In this document: positions 1 to 9,790 of the stretch, in pieces
Layout: every line of letters begins with the position of its first letter
Numbering within the stretch: position 1 is the first letter of the stretch
Position numbers and translations under genes: made by a program
The notes under the pieces: model-generated
Database searches by the model: none
What the model saw: the letters and a program-made list of their open reading frames with translations, nothing else
What the model was told of the DNA's origin: nothing
NCBI GenBank assembly: GCA_020433805.1
Contig: JAGRBZ010000002.1
Location: 1 to 64,000 of the forward strand
Source: Anaerolineae bacterium
Lineage (GTDB): Bacteria; Chloroflexota; Anaerolineae; 4572-78; J111
Direction: 5' to 3'
DNA: 64,000 nt

Positions 1-151
1 TGTCCAGCGGATAATCGCTCTTTTTGACGGCTGGAACCACCTTTTTCAATGGTTCAAGCACCTCCTGCTGTTGGTAGTAGGCCAACAAGGCCGCGACTGG
101 GCCAAACTGGGTGTTGACTGATTTTTTTGTAAGTTTGAATTTAACTGACAT
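1..151 (-). CDS. Transposase N-terminus, probable (runs off window edge)
   Basis: An open frame on the minus strand begins with ATG at 151 and is open to the window edge, giving 50 residues that start MSVKFKLTKKSVNTQFGPVA and end in ...KKSDYPLD. The wording (FGPVAALLAYY, a polar stretch, then a DYPLD-like segment) resembles the N-terminus of DDE transposases of the IS4/ISNCY kind from Chloroflexi and Cyanobacteria. That is recognition by eye only. It is divergent from the BREX operon, with its start 165 bp from the brxC start. The catalytic part lies outside the window. It could instead be an unrelated small basic protein. Confidence 0.45.
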   Translation of the reverse strand, partial: MSVKFKLTKKSVNTQFGPVAALLAYYQQQEVLEPLKKVVPAVKKSDYPLD

Positions 152-230
152 GGAACCATCCTCACGATCATCTAAGTCTAGCGAACTTTTTTGGGATGTT
201 CCCATTTTACTGAAATTCGGCCATATTTCT

Positions 231-295
231 GAATAGAAACGCTCTCTATGCGCGTCTCACTCGCTTTTTTGAATAGAAACCGCCTCTATGTGCGC
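231..295 (+). repeat. Two-copy direct repeat upstream of brxC
   Basis: GAATAGAAAC followed by a C(T)CTATG(T/C)GCGC-like tail occurs at 231-255 and again at 271-295, a period of exactly 40 bp. The copies differ at a few positions. They lie directly before the brxC ribosome-binding site (307-312), where an operator would be expected. An in-frame ATG at 248 falls inside the first copy, which is why the longer brxC reading frame is not preferred. Confidence 0.6.
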
Positions 296-316
296 TTAAA
301 TAAGGTAGGAGAACCA

Positions 317-3300
317 ATGAGTCAGACAACTAGCAACAATATCGCCGAATTCATTAGAACCAATCCCGGGTATTCTGCCCAAGTTGACCTCAATCTTTGG
401 TTTCGAGACAGCGCCCAAAATCTCTCAACGATGCGACGGTATAAGCCTATAAGATCGCACCGTAAGGCGTTTGAGCAGGTGGCTGGGGCATTGGATAACA
501 AGGATAAACGTGTCTACTTACTAACGGGCAACTACGGCACAGGAAAATCCCATCTTTGCCTGATGTTGGCTAACTTCTTTGCCTATCCACCGGATCAGCC
601 TGATGTTAATCAATTTCTAAAGAACTACGAGGAAGAGGATACAACCGCTGCCAATAAACTACGCGCCAGGCGACAGAAAGGAAATTATCTGGTAGCTTTG
701 TGCGATTATGACAGCACAGACGACTTTGGCGAAGTGGTCTTGCGGGCCGTTCTTGATCCTCTCAAGGATGCCGGACTGGCGGACGTATTAGACACCCCTT
801 ATGAGGAAGCGCGGCGCAAGCTTGAACAGTTGGCTGATGAACAGAAGACAGGTCAAACATTGGTGGATTACTACGGCCTGTTTGAACAGCAATTACCTCA
901 GCACCTATCTGGAATGAGTATGAACGCCTTCCAGGAAAAGCTCTACCCCGGAATGGACCGGACAGCTCTTGATGTTTTTAAACGGATGCATCATGAGATC
1001 CTCCGTTCACCATTTACCTACGAAGCTGGAAATCTGAGCGCTATTCTTCGCTCCACGCTCAAAAGCCAGGCGTTCCTGGATAAGTTCGAGGGAATTGTTG
1101 TATTTTGGGATGAATTTGGCTACACATTGGGTGATCCCAATCGACTTAGTTTGAACGTTTTCCAGCAATTTGCCCAACTATGCGCCGAATTTGACCCCAC
1201 CCGTGGTAAGCTGGCCTTTATTTCCACGGCGCATCGAGATTTCTCAGCCTATGCCCCGGCCTGGGCAGCCGCGGACTATAGCAAAATAAGTGATCGGGTA
1301 CAGCGGGTGAATTTACTCCCCGAAGGATTGGAAGATGTCGTTGGTGCCATTGTTTCTCCTGACAAATCACATCCCCTTTGGAAGAAAGACGTTTTCCCAA
1401 AGGCTAATCCTATCTGGAGCCAATGGATACCTGCCTCTAAGAACAGCGGTATTTTTGACTGGTTGGTTGATAAACCACCCATTTTTCGGGCAAAAATTCT
1501 GGAAGGGATTTACCCTATGCATCCGATGGCCACTTATGGCGTTATCGAACTGGCCAGAGAAGTTGCTTCGCAGAACCGGACTGTTTTTACCTTTTTCTCC
1601 AGTGAGAAAGAAGATGTATATGAAGAAGGCTCCTACCTGTGGTACATCAATAATATTGCGCCAGCCGATACAAATGGGCAGCTCAATTTCTATACAGTTG
1701 ACCGCTTGTTCGATTATTTTCAAACTCGACTTAACACAGCCAACCCCGATCTGACGCCGAGAGCAAAAGAACGCGTCAGCAATTATGAAGCCTCACTTAC
1801 CCAATTACAGCGAGCACGCAATCAGAACCCGATGGCATTGGCCGAAATTGATCGAATTGAACGCATTCTGCGAACAATGTTAGTTTATGATTTGATTGGC
1901 ATTCACACTTCACTGGAAAATATTGCTTTTGGTTTGAACGCCCCACACAGTGAACGCCCGGTGATAGAGAGTCAGTTGGAAGAGTTAGCCAAATTTGGCA
2001 TTGTACATAAGAACCCCACTACTAAACTTTACGAGTTTCGCCGGTCAGACATCTTCGATGTTGACCGAGCGATAGAAGATTATAAACGTGAAGAGGGAGA
2101 CAAACTCGGTAATTTAGCCGTCGAGCTTAACAATCTGGTTCCACTTAAGCGGAAAGACCAATATCTGGAAGCCAAATCGTATAACGCGCAACATAACGAA
2201 GACAAGCGACTAGACCGTCGTATTGTATCACCGGGCGATCTGGCTACAACCCGTACTGTCGACGGTCAAACATTGAATTACTTTGATTTGTTAGAACAAG
2301 AGATAGAGCAAGAAATTAATAAGGATGGCAACTGGGAGGGAATTGCCCTTTATGTGGTGTGTGAGACCCAGGCTGATATTACTAAATCGCGTGATCTAAC
2401 TGCGAAGAACCCATCGCGTCGCGTGGCTGTCGCTATCCCTACTGCACCTATTGCCTTCAAAGAAGCTGCCCTTAATCTAAAGGCTATTGAATACGTTCGA
2501 GGCCTGCCTGAAGCAGAGAGTTTCTCGACCCAAGATAACGCCTTAGTGGTTGATCGAGAAAAAGTATTCCAAAAGCGGTTGGAAGATTTACGCGATCAGT
2601 TGCTCACCCCTGCAAAATTGACCTGGTTAGGTAGTTACGGCAAAGCGTTACCGGTAGAGCCACACAGAGTAGATGACGCCGCTACCAAGTTGATGCAGCA
2701 GCTTTATACTCGGCGCAGTACCTTTAGTCACGATGACTTCAATCAGACACACGACGTTCGTAACTTTACAAAAAAGCATCTTTCTTTGGTTGAAGCTGTT
2801 AATGCTTTGCTAAAATTGGGCCAAGAGCTTACGATCGACACCAAACAGCCGGACAATCGAGGGGAAAAGCGGTATTTGCAAAGATGTCTTTATCAGCGCG
2901 GAGCGCTTAGCAATATTCGTCAGCAGCAAGGCAGTATCCACTACGTTGAGGTTGAGCGAACTCTAGCCAAATTTGAGCAGTTCCTGCCAGCCCTGGCTGA
3001 TATGATTCGAGACGCGCAAGGTTTGGGCGAGAAAGACCGTCTAAATCTGAGAACCTTCATTAATAAATATCGTCAGCCTCCATACGGTTTGGGGGATATT
3101 GCGCTTTCATTGCTTTTCGCAACTCTGCTCCGCTCCTTTGGGGATACTATCAAACTCAAAAAGGATGATGCTGCTATTGGTGACCTATATGTGGCTGATT
3201 TCGAAATGGTTGCTGATATTCTCAAAGGAAACTATCCAGATGCCTTCATTAAGTATCGAGAAATTCAACCTGGTGAAAAAACTCTAATTCACGAGGCTTA

Positions 3301-4471
3301 CAGCCTTTTTACGGGAACGGCCGGGGCTGTTCAAGGAAAAGTGACCGTAACAAATGCCTATGATGCTGTAGCAAGTTGGTATGAAGAGTTGCCCCCAATT
3401 GCCCAAGTTGAAAGTTTTTACAAGAAGTCGGAGAATGGAGAAGCTGTAAGATTTCTAGAGGTACTTGACAGACTTCGAGCTGAGGATCCTCACGCATTTA
3501 TCTTAGGACAATTGCAGACAGTGGTAGGATACGACTCGGACGAATTGGTCACCCCGGAAAGAGCAACGAAAATAATTGAGGCTCTAAAAGCGGCCAAAGA
3601 CCAAATTGAGAGCACACTAGAGCGAGTACAAAGCGGCCTAAGCGACGGTTTGCGTAATATTTTCAATGTGCAAGGTAACACCTGGGATGATTTATCTGAT
3701 GGGGTCAGAGCCTGGTATAATAACCTGGATCCAAACCAACGAAGTACGACGGCTACGTGGCATAATGATGCCAGCAAACCTTTAGTACAACTTTTCCTGG
3801 ATCTCAGTAATCCTCGTGAACTTTTTGTTGATAAATTGCCAGAACGCCCCAGTTATGGGTTTGGACGGGTGCGCAGTTGGAACGCTGATTTGACAGCTGC
3901 CTATTTGGTGAAAATTGAGGATGGCGTGAGACATGTCGAGGAAAATCAAATCAAGGTGCCGTCACCAACTGCTGAACTGTCAGGTCAATATAAAAAACAG
4001 AAAGAAACAATATTTTTCTCAGGGGAGATGACTTTAAAGTTGTCGCATTCTGATCCTGCTGTTCGTATCTTTGTAACTGATACAGGCTATGATCCGATCT
4101 CAGGTGTGAAAGAACGAACTGAATTTCAAGGGGCAAAAACCTTCGATATTCATAGGTTAACTCAAGCTCGGCGCACCAATGTAACCCTTAAGTACGTTCC
4201 GCAAGATGGTGAAGGCAACTGGGGTGTCGTTGAAGAACTCACTTTCATGGATGAAACGCTAGAGAATGAAATCCGTATTCCAAAGATGCTCATCAAAGAA
4301 GGAGCAAAAACCCCAGTTAAATTCGTGTTTCCAACCGATGAAGCTGGCTTTAGAACTGCCTGCCGAACTTTTTTTGAAGGCATTGTCGAAAATGAAGTAA
4401 TTGACAAAACCCAACTCCGTCAGGTTGTAGAAGAAATTCTTGATAGCTTGACCAGTGACAATTCGGAGTAA
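317..4471 (+). CDS. brxC: BREX P-loop ATPase BrxC/PglY
   Basis: A 1384-residue cytoplasmic ATPase of the BrxC/PglY family, a core BREX phage-defence component. A Walker A motif GNYGTGKS lies at residues 71-78 and a Walker B VVFWDEF with D265/E266. The remainder is long, mostly helical and without other recognisable motifs, as is usual for BrxC. The start is ATG 317 (MSQTTSNN), preceded by TAGGAGA at 305-311. An upstream in-frame ATG at 248 lies in a repeat and has no ribosome-binding site. pglZ and brxL follow within 10 bp each, so the three are one operon. Base composition is visibly more A/T-rich than the transfer genes downstream, consistent with separate acquisition. The family call rests on size, P-loop and its two neighbours. 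Confidence 0.85.
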   Translation: MSQTTSNNIAEFIRTNPGYSAQVDLNLWFRDSAQNLSTMRRYKPIRSHRKAFEQVAGALDNKDKRVYLLTGNYGTGKSHLCLMLANFFAYPPDQPDVNQFLKNYEEEDTTAANKLRARRQKGNYLVALCDYDSTDDFGEVVLRAVLDPLKDAGLADVLDTPYEEARRKLEQLADEQKTGQTLVDYYGLFEQQLPQHLSGMSMNAFQEKLYPGMDRTALDVFKRMHHEILRSPFTYEAGNLSAILRSTLKSQAFLDKFEGIVVFWDEFGYTLGDPNRLSLNVFQQFAQLCAEFDPTRGKLAFISTAHRDFSAYAPAWAAADYSKISDRVQRVNLLPEGLEDVVGAIVSPDKSHPLWKKDVFPKANPIWSQWIPASKNSGIFDWLVDKPPIFRAKILEGIYPMHPMATYGVIELAREVASQNRTVFTFFSSEKEDVYEEGSYLWYINNIAPADTNGQLNFYTVDRLFDYFQTRLNTANPDLTPRAKERVSNYEASLTQLQRARNQNPMALAEIDRIERILRTMLVYDLIGIHTSLENIAFGLNAPHSERPVIESQLEELAKFGIVHKNPTTKLYEFRRSDIFDVDRAIEDYKREEGDKLGNLAVELNNLVPLKRKDQYLEAKSYNAQHNEDKRLDRRIVSPGDLATTRTVDGQTLNYFDLLEQEIEQEINKDGNWEGIALYVVCETQADITKSRDLTAKNPSRRVAVAIPTAPIAFKEAALNLKAIEYVRGLPEAESFSTQDNALVVDREKVFQKRLEDLRDQLLTPAKLTWLGSYGKALPVEPHRVDDAATKLMQQLYTRRSTFSHDDFNQTHDVRNFTKKHLSLVEAVNALLKLGQELTIDTKQPDNRGEKRYLQRCLYQRGALSNIRQQQGSIHYVEVERTLAKFEQFLPALADMIRDAQGLGEKDRLNLRTFINKYRQPPYGLGDIALSLLFATLLRSFGDTIKLKKDDAAIGDLYVADFEMVADILKGNYPDAFIKYREIQPGEKTLIHEAYSLFTGTAGAVQGKVTVTNAYDAVASWYEELPPIAQVESFYKKSENGEAVRFLEVLDRLRAEDPHAFILGQLQTVVGYDSDELVTPERATKIIEALKAAKDQIESTLERVQSGLSDGLRNIFNVQGNTWDDLSDGVRAWYNNLDPNQRSTTATWHNDASKPLVQLFLDLSNPRELFVDKLPERPSYGFGRVRSWNADLTAAYLVKIEDGVRHVEENQIKVPSPTAELSGQYKKQKETIFFSGEMTLKLSHSDPAVRIFVTDTGYDPISGVKERTEFQGAKTFDIHRLTQARRTNVTLKYVPQDGEGNWGVVEELTFMDETLENEIRIPKMLIKEGAKTPVKFVFPTDEAGFRTACRTFFEGIVENEVIDKTQLRQVVEEILDSLTSDNSE

Positions 4472-4475
4472 CTTT

Positions 4476-6842
4476 ATGGCAGTAGAGATAACCGGAGATC
4501 CTGCTCAACTATTGTCTCCAACTGAATTTGAATGTGTAGTGAGTGTAGTGCCAGACTATGTGCCGGCAGTACAACGCATCAAACAGGCGGTACGTATCAA
4601 GAAACCTCTACAGATTCTGGTTCAAAACTCTACCTGTACGATCTGGCTGGAAAGATTAGCCAATTCATACGGTGATGAGCAGGTACGATACCAGGCTAGA
4701 ACGGCCCGAGATCTGTTAACTAAACGATGGCAAACCGAAATTCCTGTACACATCACAAACGAAGCTATCTTGGCGTCAGGTTTTTTGGATGCTCAGATCG
4801 TTCCCCGAACCGGACAATCATTTGATGAAATAATTTTGGAGCATTATTGGGGTGAATTTTTCACCTTCGTTCAATTCCCCTTATCTTTGGCCGGTGATTT
4901 AGTTGCCGGTTTGGAACCAGAACGATGGCAAACCAATCGAGATTTACCACTTGTGATGCAGGTGTTGGAGACTCGAAAAAGAAGTTGGCTAGAACAAGAA
5001 ACGCAACCGAATCGCCAAAAGTTAATCCGTGCCGTTTTTGAAGACCCTCGTTCGCTAAAAAATGATTTAAGGCGTTACAAACTCCTACAACACTATCCAT
5101 CAAAATTGGGTCAAACCATAATAGGGGGGAGTTACACCTTATTCAAGAACTTAGGTATGGATCCAAATTCAGTAGACATTAGCGGTCTAAATCTGGGTAA
5201 CACCATTCAACAAATCCAGTATTACCTGAATAGCTTATCCACAAGTATCTCGAGTCTAGCTGACCTGGAAGACGCCCTGGATCAGATGAGTGGTTTATTG
5301 GCCGAAGAATTTGAGTGGGTTACAACGTTACTGAGAGACAAACAAGTTGATTTATTACCCAACCAGCAACTTCTGCAGCGTATTTCTAGCCAATTTCGTC
5401 CTATTCTGCCGCATATTGAGGCTGGTCTGGAAATACTTCAGCTCCTCATTCCACCATCTTACCCCCTTGATCCGGTCAATAATTCCACTGTTGACGATTG
5501 GTTTCAATGGGCGGCGAATCATTATCTTCCATATCGATTTTGGTTGGAGGAAAATGATCAATGGGATGAGATTATAGCCGAGTATGCTAATCGCTATGCC
5601 AATTGGTTCTTTGAAAACTATACGACTAATAAATATCAATACCAGGATCGATGGGTATTTAGCCTGCTAAATCAAGCTGTCGTCAGCCTTGCTCAAGGAC
5701 GCAAAGTCTTATTTATCATCATAGATAATTTTAATTTCAAGTATTTACAAACATTGAAATCCCAATTCAACTATCAGGGGTTTCGCGTTGTTGAAGAAAA
5801 ATCGGTTTGGTCCTTAATACCAACAGCTACTACGGTTTCAAAGCTAGCCTTAGTCGCTGGAGAACCAGACTTGCATGAGGCAAAAGGATATAATTACCCG
5901 GATATTTTGAAGAAGAACTGGCAGGGTCATTTTGCCAAGTATAAAATGACCTATTTATCCAAACTTGGTGATTTGCAGAAACGGAATCGTTTTGACGAAG
6001 ATTTGATCTTATTAAACTACTTACCAATTGATACAACCCTACACGAAGACGAGGAACAGATCGGATCAACCCACAGCGTCGAAATTAGAAGTAAAATCAA
6101 GACATTGGTTGAAGCGACTATTCAGTTTGCTAAACGCGCTCGCGTGGAACAAGATTTGGCAATATATATCGCTTCTGATCATGGTTCTACCAAAATCCCC
6201 TCTGATCTGCATAATCCGATTGATGACAAGTTTTACCGTGAGCAAGCAGAAAGTCGCCATCATCGATATATTTCTGTCACTAAGACTAAGGCAACCAAGC
6301 CGACTGATTATGATAAAACTCACTGTTACATCATTCGAACAGATAGCCATGGTACAAAAGACAATTATTTTATCCCACGTGGGTATGGTCGATTTCTTGC
6401 CACTAATGAAAGCATCTATGTTCATGGTGGTTTGACTCCAGAGGAAACGATTGTTCCCTTTTGTAGATTAGAACGGGTTGAGATTGAAGCCAAACAACCT
6501 GACATTAGTCTTCCTAATAATCTTATTCGCTATTCTGTCAAAGCCAATTTGGTTTTCGTCGTCGGTAACCCCAATGATTATGAAATTACAGATGTCGAGC
6601 TAGATATAACTGAGTCAGATTTACCTGGTGTAATTATTAAAGCTATTCCGGCAGGTAAATCTTCGGAAATCATTATTCCGGTGCGAATAAAACGTCAACC
6701 TGGAAGTCCATCCTTAGAGGCTGTCTTAATTGAAGGAAGCTTCGAACTTCAGGGACAACATTTTACTATCCAACCAATAGCTATCTCGGTCAAAGCTCGT
6801 TCACTTATGGAGAGCAAGACCGAGTTCGATTTCGGGGTATAG
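4476..6842 (+). CDS. pglZ: BREX alkaline-phosphatase-fold protein PglZ
   Basis: A 788-residue PglZ-domain protein. The alkaline-phosphatase-like core shows a first metal-binding Asp in FIIIDNFNF (about residue 415), a second site in YIASDHGS (about 565-570), and DSHGTKDNYFIPRGYGRF plus YVHGGLTPEE, which complete the usual PglZ pattern. PglZ is the signature gene of BREX and may act as a nuclease or phosphodiesterase in the complex. The start is ATG 4476, 4 bp after the brxC stop, with CGGAG at 4463-4467. An in-frame ATG at 4455 inside brxC is less likely. The C-terminal ~150 residues look like an added beta-rich domain. It is co-transcribed with brxC and brxL. Confidence 0.87.
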   Translation: MAVEITGDPAQLLSPTEFECVVSVVPDYVPAVQRIKQAVRIKKPLQILVQNSTCTIWLERLANSYGDEQVRYQARTARDLLTKRWQTEIPVHITNEAILASGFLDAQIVPRTGQSFDEIILEHYWGEFFTFVQFPLSLAGDLVAGLEPERWQTNRDLPLVMQVLETRKRSWLEQETQPNRQKLIRAVFEDPRSLKNDLRRYKLLQHYPSKLGQTIIGGSYTLFKNLGMDPNSVDISGLNLGNTIQQIQYYLNSLSTSISSLADLEDALDQMSGLLAEEFEWVTTLLRDKQVDLLPNQQLLQRISSQFRPILPHIEAGLEILQLLIPPSYPLDPVNNSTVDDWFQWAANHYLPYRFWLEENDQWDEIIAEYANRYANWFFENYTTNKYQYQDRWVFSLLNQAVVSLAQGRKVLFIIIDNFNFKYLQTLKSQFNYQGFRVVEEKSVWSLIPTATTVSKLALVAGEPDLHEAKGYNYPDILKKNWQGHFAKYKMTYLSKLGDLQKRNRFDEDLILLNYLPIDTTLHEDEEQIGSTHSVEIRSKIKTLVEATIQFAKRARVEQDLAIYIASDHGSTKIPSDLHNPIDDKFYREQAESRHHRYISVTKTKATKPTDYDKTHCYIIRTDSHGTKDNYFIPRGYGRFLATNESIYVHGGLTPEETIVPFCRLERVEIEAKQPDISLPNNLIRYSVKANLVFVVGNPNDYEITDVELDITESDLPGVIIKAIPAGKSSEIIIPVRIKRQPGSPSLEAVLIEGSFELQGQHFTIQPIAISVKARSLMESKTEFDFGV

Positions 6843-6851
6843 GAGTTTTCT

Positions 6852-8267
6852 ATGCTTGAGCCTTTTGAACAAAAAGCCTTGGACTACTATGGTGAGGTGA
6901 TTATTAATAAACATCTCATTCATGAGGCGGGCTTTGGTGCGCGATCTATTCCTACCTATGTTGGGGAGTGGATTTTGTCTCACTTTGCCGACGATGGGGG
7001 TCTTACAGAAGAAAGCCGCGAGCGAGTAGCTGCTTTTTTGGGGAAATTTCTACCCACCAAAGGTCAAAAGGATGAAATAAAGAACCAACTTCTAAAATTA
7101 GAGACGGTCCAGATCTTGGACGACTATGGGGTTTCGGTGAACCTGAAAACGGGCCAGCGTTATTTGAGGATACCTCTTCTAGACATTAGCGATGCTTTTA
7201 TTGGTGAGCAAATTGTCGATGAGAACGCATTGTTAGTAACCAGTGGGGTATGGGGTATTGGATCGCTTTTCTATGTTCCCCCGGATGACCCTAAGGAAAG
7301 GGGCAGGGTTTGGATGCGAGAATTCAAACCTTTCCAGATTAGCAGGGTGGATCTTGATTACTATCGTGAGTGTCGCCAAAATTTTACTTTCGATGAATGG
7401 TTAAATTTAATCATTTCAAGCATGGGTTTCAACCCCAATTGTCAAACAGTGACACAAAAGATGATCCTGGTTACTCGGATCATTCCTTTAGCTGAACCCA
7501 GGGTAAACCTCGTTGAGTTGGCCCCCAAAGGAACAGGTAAATCTTTTGTATATGATAACCTGTCTCGCTATGGAAGAGTGGTGGCCGGGGGCAAAGTAAC
7601 GCCTGCAGTCTTATTTCATAATCTGGTAACCCATACACCTGGGCTGATTGCTCGCTACGATGTGATTGTTTTGGATGAAGTACAAAGCATTCGAGGTGAT
7701 AGTGCGGGTGAATTAATCGCTGGCCTAAAAGTTTACCTGGAATCTGGACGTTTCAGTCGTGGTAACACGATGGGAACTTCTGAGGCAGGGTTTATCATGT
7801 TAGGTAATATCACGCTTGACGAAAATCACCGTCCTATACAAGAAGACGAAGGGATATTTCTAGAGATTCCCAACTTTTTGCAGGAAACTGCTTTCATAGA
7901 TCGTATTCACGGATTGATTGCAGGTTGGAAGATGGGGCGTGTTACTAAAGACACCCCATCCCGTTCTATGGGGTTCAAAGGTGATTTCTTCTCCGAAATT
8001 TTACATGCCTTGCGCAGCGATGCCCATTATGGTGAGTATGTGTCTCAGCAGATGCGTTTGGTTAACTGTGATGATCTTCGCGACCGAAAAGCTATTACAC
8101 GTCTGGCAACCGGGTTCTTAAAGCTCCTATTCCCGGATATGAAACCTACAGAAGAACAGTTCAAAGAATACTGTGTTAAACCAGCAGTACAATTGCGACA
8201 AAGAGTACGTGACGAGTTACATAAACTTGATCCGGAGTATGCCAAGGTATCTATTGGGTTTGAGTAG
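6852..8267 (+). CDS. brxL: BREX AAA+ protein BrxL, short form
   Basis: A 471-residue BrxL-family AAA+ protein. Walker A is PKGTGKS (residues 225-231) and Walker B VIVLDEV with D275/E276, embedded in the characteristic GGKVTPAVLFHNL and SGRFSRGN contexts. It ends soon after the AAA+ lid, so the C-terminal Lon-type protease domain of the ~680-residue BrxL is absent. A shorter BrxL subfamily without that domain is known, so this need not be a truncation. TAGGAGTT precedes the ATG and the gap from pglZ is 9 bp. BrxL forms a DNA-binding multimer needed for restriction in other BREX systems. It is the last gene of the defence operon; the next gene has its own promoter. Confidence 0.85.
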   Translation: MLEPFEQKALDYYGEVIINKHLIHEAGFGARSIPTYVGEWILSHFADDGGLTEESRERVAAFLGKFLPTKGQKDEIKNQLLKLETVQILDDYGVSVNLKTGQRYLRIPLLDISDAFIGEQIVDENALLVTSGVWGIGSLFYVPPDDPKERGRVWMREFKPFQISRVDLDYYRECRQNFTFDEWLNLIISSMGFNPNCQTVTQKMILVTRIIPLAEPRVNLVELAPKGTGKSFVYDNLSRYGRVVAGGKVTPAVLFHNLVTHTPGLIARYDVIVLDEVQSIRGDSAGELIAGLKVYLESGRFSRGNTMGTSEAGFIMLGNITLDENHRPIQEDEGIFLEIPNFLQETAFIDRIHGLIAGWKMGRVTKDTPSRSMGFKGDFFSEILHALRSDAHYGEYVSQQMRLVNCDDLRDRKAITRLATGFLKLLFPDMKPTEEQFKEYCVKPAVQLRQRVRDELHKLDPEYAKVSIGFE

Positions 8268-8551
8268 ATCTGTAACCTGCCAGTTGTTGGCGCTTTGATA
8301 TTTTGCAACTCATGGCGTCTTAGATATAATCACCGTTATTAGTCAGTACACTCACAGAGAAGCCCTTCTCTGAGCTCAATCAGCCAAGCTCTGCCAGAAA
8401 TGTCTTAGGCTGATCCGGCTAAATTATTAGTCACGGATCAACGCTCCTCAATTGAGGAAGCCTGGGCATTCCTGGTGGAGCTTTTTGTTTTCCCCCAACC
8501 TGACTTGCTCCCCGGATAGCCCTCAATTACGTTCCAGGGAGGGCAAACCCT
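8268..8551 (+). other. Intergenic leader between BREX and the first regulator
   Basis: No gene is supported in these 284 bases. They contain a promoter (8303-8330) followed by a ~215-nt untranslated leader. The leader holds a near-perfect hairpin CAGAGAAG/CTTCTCTG at 8355-8372, a palindrome CCTCAATTGAGG near 8448-8459, and a short T-run near 8480. A long structured leader before an orphan regulator is compatible with post-transcriptional control, but no known riboswitch was recognised. Confidence 0.5.
8303..8330 (+). promoter_or_regulatory. Sigma-70-type promoter for response regulator 1
   Basis: TTGCAA at 8303-8308 and a perfect TATAAT at 8325-8330 are separated by 16 bp. Transcription would start near 8337, giving a leader of about 215 nt before the regulator at 8552. 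This separates the regulator from the BREX operon, which ends 35 bp upstream. Confidence 0.6.
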
Positions 8552-9358
8552 ATGAAACGGATCCTTATTGTCGATGACGACGTTAATACGCTCGACTTTC
8601 TGCGGTTACTGTTGCAACAGTACGGCTACGAAATCTTCTCTGCCCGCGATGGCTGTGAAGCAATAGAGACACTGGAGACGCAGCCGGTAGACCTCGTCCT
8701 GACCGATGTGGCCATGCCCCGGCTGAACGGCTACCAGCTTTGCCAGCAGGTCAAAAGCGCCGCTAATCCCCACCTGGCCCTCATCCCAGTTGTTCTGATG
8801 AGCTGCCGCACTTTGGACAGCGACATTCGCTACGCCAAAGCCTTGGGCGCCGACGATTACCTGACAAAGCCTTTTGTCATTGAAGATTTACTAGCCGTGG
8901 TGGAAGGTAAGTTGGTAGCCGCCGAGCGCCTCCGGTCTCTATTTGTCCAACAAGCGGGTGGACCACAAATGGTGATATTGATCATCAACCAACACCAGGT
9001 ACGGCTCGACTACCGCCAGCACCGGGCCTGGAGTGGTGAGGTAGAGATTGACCTGACGGCCAGGGAGATGTTCCTGTTTGAACGATTTGCCCGGCAGCCT
9101 AATGAAGTCATCAGTCTGGCTGATCTGGTCAAGGCGACCCACGATCTAACCACCGACTACCAGGAAGCCAGCCAGCTCGTCCGGCCCCTCATCCGCACCC
9201 TGCGGCGCAAGCTGGAATCTCATCTCGGCCACGAGCTCTGCATTAAGAATGTCCGCGCCCGGGGCTATCTGCTGTTCGCTGAACTTCCCAGACTGGATTT
9301 CTCTCCAGTATTAACCCGGCTCAACAGTCCGGGTAGTCCATTTACAGGCCACCAATAG
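8552..9358 (+). CDS. OmpR-family response regulator 1 (orphan)
   Basis: A 268-residue two-component response regulator. The receiver domain (1-120) has the acidic pair D8/D9, phospho-acceptor D52 in LVLTDVAMP, and K106 in the DDYLTKPF motif. A linker is followed by a winged-helix DNA-binding domain (about 150-250), with LTAREMFLFERFARQP and the ending NVRARGYLLF typical of OmpR/PhoB C-terminal domains. No histidine kinase is encoded nearby. It is clearly paralogous to the regulator at 31722. The two bracket the conjugation module, so they probably control transfer genes, but that is inference. GGGAGGGC lies about 10 bp before the start. The product is a cytoplasmic DNA-binding protein. Confidence 0.9.
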   Translation: MKRILIVDDDVNTLDFLRLLLQQYGYEIFSARDGCEAIETLETQPVDLVLTDVAMPRLNGYQLCQQVKSAANPHLALIPVVLMSCRTLDSDIRYAKALGADDYLTKPFVIEDLLAVVEGKLVAAERLRSLFVQQAGGPQMVILIINQHQVRLDYRQHRAWSGEVEIDLTAREMFLFERFARQPNEVISLADLVKATHDLTTDYQEASQLVRPLIRTLRRKLESHLGHELCIKNVRARGYLLFAELPRLDFSPVLTRLNSPGSPFTGHQ

Positions 9359-9790
9359 CACGGATCGCTACCCATAGTTCAGTCATTACCCTTTAACCGC
9401 ATCGTTCCTCACGCATAACGAGCCTATGTGCAGCCTATGGCCAGGCCATCAATAATGGCTTGTTCCATAAGCACCTAGTTAACAGCCGTGAGACAGGTGA
9501 TGTTCAGAACAAGGGATTTGACCCACCGCCTTTCGCCCAGCCGGTACGCGCCGGTTGCAGCAATCCCCAGGCTATAAGCTGGTCATCAATAGCCCGAATG
9601 GTGGCTATTGGCAGCCCGTCTCCAGCTCCCCAGACCAACAAACCCACCCGTTCAACCGCAAGTTCTCCTCTATTTTGGGCGTTTTCGCCCTCAACCAAAA
9701 TCACCCCATTTGCCAACTTGTTTCTCACATTATTTCATCGACGCCAACCAAAAAATCCGGTACGCTAAGGCCATTCAACGGAGCGACATT
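9359..9790 (+). other. Non-coding region with element copy A
   Basis: No convincing gene is present in these 432 bases. The region has the words CAGCCTATG and GGCCAGGCC near 9430-9450, CAGGCTATAAGCTGG at 9568-9582, ACCGCAAGTTCTCC at 9655-9668 and a hairpin GGGCG-TTTT-CGCCC at 9677-9690. Near-identical words occur at 26226-26308 and 55183-55207, so this is one copy of a recurrent non-coding element. A frame through this region (from 9608) joins the sortase-like gene but lacks a ribosome-binding site. Confidence 0.55.

Noticed and set aside
231-295. Possible CRISPR remnant (units contain GAAAC)
   Set aside because: Only two imperfect copies, a 15-bp gap instead of a 30-40 bp spacer, and no cas genes.
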